NCBI GenBank assembly: GCA_019426215.1 | Contig: CM033394.1 | Location: forward strand, 13,598,195-13,662,194 | Length of the DNA: 64,000 nt | Source of the DNA: Buddleja alternifolia | Taxonomy: Eukaryota > Streptophyta > Magnoliopsida > Lamiales > Scrophulariaceae | Reading direction: 5' to 3' | Translations under genes and position numbers: made by a program | In this document: one piece after another, positions 45,676 through 57,315 of the stretch | Position numbering within the stretch: position 1 is the first letter of the stretch | Layout: each line of letters begins with the position of its first letter | Notes under the pieces: model-generated | What the model was told of the DNA's origin: nothing | The model's database searches: none | What the model saw: the letters and a program-made list of their open reading frames with translations, nothing else

Positions 45676-46639
45676 TGTTAGATTAGAGAAAACCACGTAA
45701 GAAACTTGTATTACTGAGTAACATATTTATAAAGATACATGTACTTGTAAACAAGAAACCATAACTATAAACAAGGAAAAGATAAATACAAGGAAATATA
45801 AAGAAACCTAAATTAACATAAATACTAGAAAGATATGGAAAGATATTATATTATCTAACACTCCCCCGTAGTCGAAATGTGAGAATCTTGAACGTTGAGA
45901 CTGGATGAAAAAAATCCGGTCATAGAAAATTTGAGAAGAAGACGGCGACAAATATTAAAGGCGGTGGCAACGGCTCCAAGTCCTCATTTTCAAAGGGTGA
46001 GTGGCGGCAGTTAACAAAACTAAAAGCAGTGGAGGCTAAGTGTGGCGGCCCGCGGCCAAGGAGATAAGGCGGCGGCATAAAATAAAAAGGCGGCGGCTTC
46101 AAGTTCTCGTTTTCCAAGGGTGAGCGGCGGAGACATAAAATAAAAAGACGGCGGCTCCAAGTCCTCGTTCTCCAAGGGTAGCACGACATCGGCAAAAAAT
46201 AAAAAGGCGGTGACTCCAAGTCCTCGTTTTTCAAGGGTGAGCGGCGGCAGAGACATAAAATAAAAAAGAGGTTGCAGCGGCCATAGGTGGCGGCGGCCAA
46301 AGGGGACGGCGGCGGCGGCGGCGAAAGGATAAAAAATTTAGATAAAGGAAAATTAAATTAGATAAGATGCGCCTGATGGGGACGACGACTTGAGGGTGGC
46401 GGCGGAAGCCAAAGATCGAGAGACCATGGCTCAAAGTCATGGCTCTCATACCATGTTAGATTAAAGAAAACCTCGTAGAGAACTTGTATTACTGAGTAAC
46501 ATATTTATAGAAATACATGTATTTGGTAAACAAGAAACCCTAACTATAAACAAGGAAAAGATAAATACAAGGAAATATAAAGAAACCTAAATTAACGTAA
46601 ATACTAAAAAGATATGGAAACATATTATATTATCTATCA
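45676..46639 (-). mobile_element. TRIM-type miniature LTR retrotransposon (964 bp)
   Basis: Two LTRs of 185-186 bp (45676-45860 and 46454-46639) start TGTTAGATTA and end in CA. They are flanked by a perfect 5-bp target duplication GTTAC (45671-45675 and 46640-46644). On the minus strand the 5' LTR is followed at once by TGGTATGAGAGCC (46441-46453), one base from the initiator-Met primer site. GACTACGGGGGAG precedes the 3' LTR as polypurine tract. The internal 593 bp has no gag or pol. Instead it has GGC-rich tandem repeats. It is non-autonomous and depends on another element's proteins. It lies about 240 bp beyond the ANS stop codon. Confidence 0.88.
45970..46320. repeat. GGC-rich tandem repeats inside the TRIM
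   Basis: The core TCCAAGTCCTCGTTTTCCAA, followed by GGGTGAGCGGCGG, recurs near 45975, 46099, 46157 and 46215, with spacing of about 124, 58 and 58 bp. The units are joined by AAATAAAAAGGCGGCGG. In one minus-strand frame this reads as a repeated LENEDLEPPPFYF peptide, with stops outside. No known protein is evident. It could be captured host sequence or a replication-slippage product. Confidence 0.75.
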
Positions 46640-46877
46640 GTTACTTTCAAGTTAAGTGGATTGTACTTTTGTTTGATTAAGTTAAATTTCGGCTAAAAAT
46701 TTTATGACTATATTCAAAATTAAATTCCATGATATTATTGAATATATTGTACATCACATACATCTATGTCACAAGCTATTCTCAACATCACATTTAAACA
46801 AAATAACACAGCATTTAGGCAACTCACAAACATCAAATTCAGTACCAGTTAAATAGAAAAAACTATGATAATTAACT

Positions 46878-47492
<615 letters not shown>

Positions 47493-47619
47493 TCAGATGG
47501 AATATTCTATTGCAAAACTCTGTTGCATCTCCTATTCAAAGTATTAGGTGAATGACACATGTTTAATAAAAATTAAAAGATTGCATGTGTCATTCACCCA
47601 ATTCCTTTCAATAGGAAAT

Positions 47620-48049
47620 GGAAAATTGCATTTTGGTCTCATATGTTTGGTCTTTTTCAACTTTGGTATCATTCATTACAAGATTCTCACATTGTGTCAC
47701 ATAACCTTTTAAAATTGTCACATTTGGTCCCAATCGAATTTTTCGTCCAAAATTTAATGGTCACCTCAGTAGTCAATATTTTGGCCGGTCGTTTTTGGGA
47801 GAATTCGTGCGGAATGCCCTCACACACAGAATTTATTTAATATCATGTACTATTCATATACAAAATTTCCCAAAAACACCGATCAAAATGTTGATTGGTA
47901 GAGTTGACCTTTAAATTTTGGACGGAACACAGTAGGACCTAATGCGACAATTTTTAAAAGTTATGGGACACAATATGAAAATATCGTAACGAATAAGATC
48001 AAAATTAAAAAAGACCAAATATATAGTACCAAAAAAGCAATTGTCCCTG
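47620..48049. mobile_element. Mutator-like foldback MITE in the ANS intron (A)
   Basis: 430 bp with long inverted arms (left GGAAAATTGCATTTTGGTCTC, right the near complement). A perfect 9-bp target duplication ATAGGAAAT is at 47611-47619 and 48050-48058. Arms pair over almost the whole length. Confidence 0.88.
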
Positions 48050-48826
48050 ATAGGAAATCTCATTTGGTTGCTTTGAGTGTCTTTAATGGTTGCAGATTTG
48101 TTACGTGGCATTTGTAATAAATTACCAAGCTAGCTAGGACCTAAAATGTTTGTATAGAGCGAGTGTCGAACTCCAAAAAGTCCGAATTATGTCACGTTCA
48201 TAAGTCTTACACCATGTAATATAATCAACACATTTAGTGTATTCAATATCATATTCATACAAGAATTTTCTCGTTAGGCCACAAAATCTTCACATAGAAT
48301 TTTCCTGTTAGGCCACAAAATCTTCACATAATTAATAGCATAAAAGGAAAAATATATGCTAGAGCGAGTTCAATGGTACTAGTGTTTATATCTCTCACAT
48401 AATAATGTATATTATGTGTGGTCCCACACAGACTTATGTGATAGAGATAAACACAGAATTCACACTCGGATCATTAGATTTGATCTGACATAGAATTACT
48501 CTAGCATTAAATACTCAACCATGTTTGTTATGGATGTGACTAATAATAAGCACTGCTTTTTCTTGATTTCACTAGAGTTTGATATTTCATCTTAGATATC
48601 ATATTATATTACTTTGGATCCTATATTCTATTTCGTTGTTTCATATCTCATATAGTAATATCAAGTTCATAGTTGCACGCCAAATATATGTTATACACAC
48701 AAAGGGTATACTTGAAAGTTCATCTTATGGCATGTATTTGTAATGTCTAATATATGATGAAAAAACAAAATGAAATAGAATATTAAACCTATATCAAATA
48801 TGCATAACAGGTGTATATAACATTTC

Positions 48827-49258
48827 GGCAAAACTGCCAATTTAGTCATGTAGCTCATTGCCTTTGGCAATTTTAGTCCTGTTGCTTTAAAGTTGGCAAT
48901 TTTAGTCCCCCGCATTTCTCAATTTGGCAATTTGAGGCCAATTTTCAACGGAACTAACCAAATCAGCCGAAAATTAACACTTGCAACACAAGTGACCCCT
49001 TTAAATTGGGGTTTTGCAATTTTTATTCCAAATTAGCTTATGTGGACAGATTAATGGCCGGAAAATTGAAAATCCCCAATTTAAAGGGGTCACATGTGTT
49101 GCACGTGTTAATTTTCAGCTGATTTAGTCAATTCTGGTGAAAATTGGCCTCAAATTGCCAAATTGAGAAATGTGGAGGACTAAAATTGCCAATTTTAAAG
49201 CAATAGGATAAAAATTGCCAAAAGCAATAAACTGCTGGACTAAATTGGCAATTTTGCC
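48827..49258. mobile_element. Mutator-like foldback MITE in the ANS intron (B)
   Basis: 432 bp with ends GGCAAAACTGCCAATTTAG and its near complement. A perfect 9-bp target duplication TAACATTTC is at 48818-48826 and 49259-49267. The phrase TTTGGCAATTTTAGTC recurs along each arm. A different sequence family from element A. Confidence 0.9.
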
Positions 49259-49791
49259 TAACATTTCTATATTGTGTATGAATATATAAAATTGACTGTA
49301 AGATGAAATGCAGATTATAACAGAAGATCCATGGTTTGAGCGACAAAACGTTGAGGAAATATATTAGAGAGAACTATTAGGTACACCCTTATAATGGATT
49401 TTCATACCCAAAAAAAAAAAATTTGTTAATTCAGAAATCCACTCCACCAATTTTTGAATCGAAATACCGAACAGTTAATTTTGTGATTTTTAGACTATAC
49501 TACCCCTGGACTTTTTACATTAAGAAACTAATTAATTAAGCTTTTGGTAAATCTTTTTAGATTTTTCAAATTGATAAATTGTAAAAATAACTTTAATAAG
49601 TTTTTCATGTAAGAAACTAAAGGACAATTTTATTCTTTTATAGATTTTTGGATTACAAAGTTTTATTTTAGACATACTTAACTAATCTTTCAAAATATTA
49701 TTTTGCCTGAAAGAAATTGTAAAAACCATTCAACAAATCACAGCAGTAAAATAAAAACATATATATATATTATAATTAACAAAAGAACTCA

Positions 49792-50355
<564 letters not shown>

Positions 50356-50372
50356 TTATGTTGCACATGCAC

Positions 50373-50401
50373 ATTTATATACATATAGTTACATGCATGC
50401 T
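50373..50401 (-). promoter_or_regulatory. ANS core promoter: TATA box and RY-type motif
   Basis: On the minus strand TATATAAATG lies at about 50372-50382, some 85 bp upstream of the ATG. A CATGCATG (RY-type) palindrome lies just upstream, near 50392-50401, followed by a TATG/TACA tetranucleotide run at about 50408-50430. RY motifs are read by B3 factors such as FUS3, but the role here is inferred. Confidence 0.55.
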
Positions 50402-50430
50402 TGTTTCTGTATGTATGTATGTATGTATAT

Positions 50431-50705
50431 AGGGACAAGAAAAATGGTAGATTGTTGACTGGAGGGTAGAGCACGAGAAAGTGTTGCTACTATCCACTAT
50501 AATTGTTTGATGCATGTGTTGGATGAGGCTATACTTATGTTCCAGTTGTGGAAAATTTGATGATAATATCATAAAATTACGACATTATAATGTATAATTC
50601 AACCCCCTCTAAATTTTCTTTGGGTGGTGTTCAGGTGGGCTACGTCCCATATCTCGGCATGATGTGATAGCAGTCTCCGCTGATTAGATTTTCTAGTCTA
50701 GTTAA
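50431..50705. other. ANS upstream region
   Basis: Non-coding promoter DNA between the core promoter and the first upstream MITE. I see no G-box. I did not resolve MYB or bHLH sites with confidence. Confidence 0.4.
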
Positions 50706-50715
50706 GTGTTTCATA

Positions 50716-50848
50716 GGATGATACTTAGTGGGTACTGGAGTCCAACTCTTGGCGAATATCCACCACACATAATGTTAAGACATGATAAAACTGTGTGTGG
50801 TGGATATTCACCGGGAGTTGGACTCTCGGTACCCACCAAGTATCACCC
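50716..50848. mobile_element. Foldback MITE, second member of the GATACTTGGTGG family, about 420 bp upstream of ANS
   Basis: 133 bp with ends GGATGATACTTAGTGGGTAC and the near complement of GGGTGATACTTGGTGGGTAC. It is flanked by GTGTTTCATA (50706-50715) and GTGTTTTATA (50849-50858), a 9-10-bp duplication with one mismatch. It is related in its termini to 727-876. Confidence 0.8.
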
Positions 50849-50877
50849 GTGTTTTATATGGTATTCCACATCATATA

Positions 50878-51337
50878 GGGAAAATTGTACTTTTGGTCCC
50901 ATAACTTTGGTCTTTTTCGATTTTGATCCCATTATTTACGGATTCTCACATTATATCTCATAACTTCCAGTTTTTCTTACATTTGGTCTCATTGAAGGAT
51001 TTCGTCCAATATTTAATGGTCAACTCTGTGAGTAAACATTTTGACCAAGTTTTTGGGCACATTTCGTGCATGAATGTACTTACACACGAATTATATTCAA
51101 TATCACGATATTTTTATTCAATATTTGTGCCCGAAAACTTTGGTCAAAATGTTGACTAACGGAGTTGACCGTTAAATATTGGACGGAATCCTTCAATGGG
51201 GCCAAATGTGAAAAAAATGGAAAGTTATGAGATATAATATGAGAATCTGTAACGAAGGAGACAAAAAAAAAAAGACCAAATTATGGGACCAAAATAAAAA
51301 AAGACGAAAGTTATGGGACCAAAAGTGCAATTTCCCC
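50878..51337. mobile_element. Mutator-like foldback MITE upstream of ANS
   Basis: About 460 bp. Arms begin GGGAAAATTGTACTTTTGGTCC and its near complement, and pair through TTCTCACATTATATCTCATAAC and the central ACATTTTGACC. It belongs to the same broad family as 47620-48049 (shared TTTTGGTC, TTCTCACATT, CGTCCAA.ATTTAATGGTCA). No clear target duplication was found. Confidence 0.78.
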
Positions 51338-51465
51338 TAAATAACACATTTATAAGATCTATATCTATATCTATCTATCTTCTATACTACTATACAAATG
51401 TGGATCTTGGAAGGTACTTCTTCCAATTGTGATTTTACATTATTATCCTTGCTTAAAAACTTTAG

Positions 51466-51499
<34 letters not shown>

Positions 51500-52269
51500 T
51501 ACTTTATATATATTACTAATACTACTAAATAATATCGTTAGTATCATTCATTAATAATTAATTAATGATGATGATATAAATGAATTAAACCTATAATCAA
51601 TGATAATTAGTGGAGGATATGAAGAGCTTTCTAGCTTTTCATCTTCTAAAATTTCAATATTTTAATTTCCAATACCAAAGATGATCCTTAATTATTCCAA
51701 CTAAATCTGTAATTTAATGATTGTTATACTATATATATTTTGCTAGGATTATCTTTCTTTTGCATTGTTTACATTCTCTTCAAAACCTTTTATATATCCA
51801 TACAACATAATCAAGTGCCAAGGAGAACAGAATTCCAAAAACCATTCATATCAACTCAACTAGACAAATTAAAGAGACCAAAAGAATGCAAAAATTAAGG
51901 TGATGGTTCTTCGACAAGGAAGTAGTAGTGACCTTCCAAGGAGATCCTCAAAAGGAGTAAGAAAACTCATATTTTTGGACGAGCAGGTAAATTCAAAAAC
52001 GCCTTCGTATAATAGTAAGAAAGTAAAGCACAAACAATCCTTTTAAAAAGAGTTATTAAATCCACCTCAAGCCAATTGAGTTCAAGCTAAAGTGTTTTCC
52101 ATCAAAAACAATTATGAGGTGCAAATAATTTGTGAAAGTCATAAAACTAACGTTGATATTGAAGATGAAGAAAAGTTGGCAACAGTTACAAAGAGGAAAC
52201 GACAAAAGAAATACAATATCCCTGGTGCCTTATTATCATCATCATTGTTGTTGTTGTTAGTATAAATGT

Positions 52270-52270
52270 A

Positions 52271-52314
<44 letters not shown>
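52270..52314. repeat. Compound (AT)n(GT)n microsatellite
   Basis: About 14 AT units run directly into about 8 GT units. Confidence 0.92.
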
Positions 52315-52818
52315 ATAAATGTACTATGTATATTGTTTTAAGGTTCATGGAGTACTATATAAGTAAGGGGATTGATATTCGCACACCTCTTTTTGATAAT
52401 TACACTCCAACTAATTTAATATCTTCAATTCTTATTAAAATACCCTTTTATTTATTAAATAATATTTACCTTAATTTATTTGATGGACAAATAAGCCCTT
52501 CCATCCAAGCCGTTGTCATCCCTTTCTTCTTCTTTTTCCTGGAAAATTCATGAAAACAGCTTTCGTAAGGCTATTTTCATGATTTCTTCTTCTTCAGAAT
52601 TTGTTGAAAACAAACAGATTTTAGGATGACACTTTTAACAAATTTTGATTTGAAAATTTTTGTGACCTTACCTTCGTCTTAAAAAGCTGTTTGAACTTAG
52701 GAGATTTCTGTGACCTTCGTTTTGAACTTTGGATGAAATATACAATTTGATGGGTTCATTATTTTCTTGTCAACTTACCTCCAAATGGGATTGAAAAATA
52801 GTTTCTTAATTTTCTAAA

Positions 52819-52860
<42 letters not shown>
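52819..52860. repeat. (ATT)14 microsatellite
   Basis: Uninterrupted trinucleotide run of about 42 bp. Confidence 0.92.
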
Positions 52861-52979
52861 TTCTAAAAATAGTTTGTTCAACATTGAGAATCTTGTGGTA
52901 TATTTCATGTCAATATGGGAGCCAAAAGTTGAAAAAAGTGATTTGTATATGAAGTGTATATTTATCTGAGATATAAATT

Positions 52980-54399
<1,420 letters not shown>

Positions 54400-56059
54400 T
54401 GTGAATCCTGGTTCATGCGCAGCTGAAAAAAAAAACATATTCGGATTTACAAACAGACTACTTTTGGGTTTTAATGATTTTATTAAAAGACTAAAAAGAT
54501 GAAATCTAATTTCATCGATTTACTAACCATTGTGAAGAATCAAATTCTTGATCTACCGGGTAGCACCAATTCTGAACTCCTGCCACTAGATATCACGCTG
54601 GAAGAAGCTTGAAGAAAAAATCCACCTCCTTTGAACTCCTAGAGGCCGACGTTTACAAAGTAGGGAGAGAGTTTTTTCTCTTCTTCTTTCTTTGCTGTCA
54701 AGGCACTTATGATAGTCTTAGATTTTTGAACTAGGTATTAGGTATTTATAAGAAGTAATGGGCTTGGAATTAATTAATTTCTTGAGCCGATCAAACTCCT
54801 CATACATGCCTACTACCAATCCATGGGCTAAGTTGACTTTCACCTTAATCCAATTATTAATTAAGTACAACATATTTTAATCTAATTAAAGTATGATATT
54901 AATTAATAATCATCTAAATTAAATAATCTAATAATTAATTTAGGAAAGGATGATTAAAAATTTTAATCTAATTATTTATTATTAATTTATTTCCATTTAT
55001 CTAATTAATCAAATAAATTAATTTGTCCATCAAATGACAAATTACCTAATTTATGTATTTGACAACGAAAGAATTTTTCTTCGCTCAATTCCTTTAAAGC
55101 GGAGCTCTCTAGGTTCGCCTCAATTGGCATTGGGAGGAAACGAAGAATGTGAGTGTCACCTAGTCAGTCTCATAGACTTACACCGAAACCCAATTGAGAT
55201 CAATACGAATCTTTAGGTCACAAACACCCTGTGAGTATAAGCCCTTCACTGTAACATCCTAAACAAGTGAGAGTCATGGTTTATGTCAAACTCATAGGAC
55301 TTGATGATGTGCTCAATAAATCATATAAGATGAAATTACTAAATTACCCTTGCGTTTCATACACAAGTTAGTTTTCCTGCTTTGACCAAAGACTTATAAT
55401 TTCATTTACCTACGATCGTACAGGACGTTAACTCGTTTACTACTAGAGACAATAAATCCCATATTAGTAATTACCGAACAATTGCTACTTGTCCATCTAA
55501 ACTGCACTTTGAGGTTGATCCCACCTAAGAATGAATTAGATCTAACTACTCTAATAACTCGTTTAGTGTCACAAAGACAATCTTCGTGAATCCTTTGGTC
55601 TAAATCTCACGCACACTACCGTGACCAGTAATTCAATCATTGACAGTCACCGAGTAATTACCCATGTGATTGAATTACGGTGAGTCGTGTTTGAACATAT
55701 CAATTCCATTGATATATCTATGGCACAAGCTCCAACTATTCGAAAGTGACCGACTGACACTCCTTGTTAAAGCTTGCATCATACAAGTCTGGTCATAATG
55801 AAAATTAAGACTCTTTGACTTGCAGACTCTTATTTAAGTAATCAAGGAACCGACACTTCTAGTGTCATTCTCCTCGAACCGTGAGGAGTAGAAGTTCCCT
55901 CTTGATTACTCGGTACTTATTTGTTCAATTTTTTTTAATTTAATCAAGATTGATATGAACAAAACAAATGCTTTTTATTTAATAAAATTTTGTACAACAT
56001 ATAACTAAATGTCCTAAACAATCTAATTCCTCTATGGCATAGAGAGCATAATCCTAAAA
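54400..56059 (-). mobile_element. Solo LTR related to the C2 LTR family
   Basis: About 1.66 kb starting TGTGAATCCTGG and ending CATAATCCTAAAA. The C2 LTR ends CATAATCCTAACA. Long parts match C2 in order: AAGTGAGAGTCATGGTT, GAGGT.GATCCCACC, ATTGACAGTCA, GTTCCA.TGATAT, AAGTAATCAAG. The target duplication is ATTAT (54395-54399) and ATTGT (56060-56064), one mismatch. No internal region. Confidence 0.78.
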
Positions 56060-56113
56060 ATTGTTACTTCAGCTGCGTGTGCACGGTTCCGGTGACCATC
56101 TGGTTAGTCCAAC

Positions 56114-56552
56114 GACCATTATAACTACATATAAATTTTTTCCTAATATTGTGGGAGAATCTGTGTATAGGTTGTCTTTTGGATGACTAGGAAGTCGATC
56201 ATCTTTTGTTTTCAAGGTAATTTTACCTTGTATAGATGCCTAAGGACTATGCCAATTATCTCCCAAGATAAAATAATATTATCTCGAGATAGTGACACCA
56301 AAAAAGCTCGAGAATAATGAATAAAACACTAAATTTGAATTTTCTTTGAAAAAGGATATAAATGTGTGGAAGCATCTATGAGAGTCCTTAAGTGGAAAAG
56401 GCAAAAAGTATGTGGGGTGTGAATGAGCAAATGAATTGATAATGAGTCTTTTGTCCGAGGACACCACTGATTAAACACATCTCAGTTAACGTCAGCACAT
56501 ATATGTTGGAATTGAACAGTTGTCCAGTTGGCACAACCACTTGCCTATATAC
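56114..56552. other. Intergenic DNA left of the gypsy insertion
   Basis: No gene or repeat recognised. Confidence 0.45.
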
Positions 56553-56656
56553 ACTACGTCAGTATAGTCATGACCATTGAATATATGAATATACTAGCAC
56601 GATCAATTTTGATCATTGTTTCTTCGTTCGATGAGACATGAAGCATGAAGATCCAT
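56553..56656. repeat. Left copy of a direct duplication of about 100 bp flanking the gypsy element
   Basis: Starts ACTACGTCAGTATAGTCATG and ends GAAGATCCAT, abutting the LTR at 56657. It matches 62509-62604 with one substitution and one 8-bp length difference (an ATATGAAT-like insertion). Confidence 0.92.
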
Positions 56657-57299
56657 TGTTAAGATTGATGCTAGTATTAAATATATTTAACTATATATAT
56701 ATATATATCAGTATATATGTATAGACTATCTTCTGTAATATTTCATATATGTATATAAGTATATTATATTTAATAAGATAGAATGAGATGGGAATAAAGA
56801 AGAATTGGAGATGAGATAAAATAGAATTCACTTGATATTTCTTAAATTCAAAACTTGACAAATACATCTATATATAGCAATTTTCCCAAATGGTACTATT
56901 CATTATAATGGTACTAAAAACGGATAAAATTGGCTGCAAAATATTCTGTCCTTTTTTTCGCCACGTGTCGACTCTATGTTGGCTCCCTTGAATGTGGAGA
57001 ATTTCTGGTTGTTTTCTCCAGATTCCTTCATTAGCAGAGTTTGTTGGAGTGCTCTTTCATCTGCGCCGTCCATTTCTGTTTTATCATGGCCGTCCGATAT
57101 TTTTAATTCCTCAGTCAAAACGACGTCGCCTTCATAAACACGTGTCAACTCTTGGTAATCTCCCTCTTTTGTCTGAACGTTGTCGTTTGGGTAATTGATT
57201 TTGCCCAATTTGTTAATCGAACCCTTGATCTGACGGTTCTCCTTTGTCTGTGTTGAAGGGTTGTGATTGATCGTTGATCTTCCTGATATAGACATGACA
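56657..57299 (-). repeat. Gypsy 3' LTR
   Basis: 643 bp. It contains a (TA)n segment near 56690-56710, a CACGTG at about 56963, and a 130-codon open frame on the minus strand (57295-56903). Confidence 0.95.
56903..57295 (-). other. Open frame inside the gypsy LTR
   Basis: 130 codons starting MSISGRSTINHNPSTQTKE, five bases inside the LTR. The same frame is open in the other LTR (62504-62112), with about eight amino-acid differences. It is hydrophilic and charged, with no family I recognise. Most differences between the copies change the amino acid, so there is no sign of selection for a protein. It is probably a chance frame. Confidence 0.3.
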
Positions 57300-57315
57300 T
57301 TACTCCCCTATTTTT
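57300..57315 (-). other. Gypsy polypurine tract
   Basis: On the minus strand CAAAAATAGGGGAGTAA precedes the 3' LTR directly and overlaps the end of pol. Confidence 0.8.

Larger units (their letters stand above)
51338..52979. other. Intergenic DNA with microsatellites
   Basis: No gene is supported. There are (TA)n at about 51467-51498, (AT)n with (GT)n at 52270-52314, and (ATT)n at 52819-52860. A 45-codon frame starting MVLRQGSSSDLPRRS near 51903 (plus) has no recognisable family. Confidence 0.5.

Noticed and set aside
46020..46449. Minus-strand frames rich in Pro, Phe and Leu inside the TRIM
   Set aside because: They arise from the GGC-rich tandem repeat and lack any known domain. Treated as repeat, not gene.
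49128..49346. 72-codon minus-strand frame in the ANS intron
   Set aside because: It lies mainly in the arm of the foldback element 48827-49258 and has no coding features.
51467..52298. (TA)n runs as possible replication or matrix-attachment elements
   Set aside because: They are ordinary plant microsatellites. Nothing else supports such a role.
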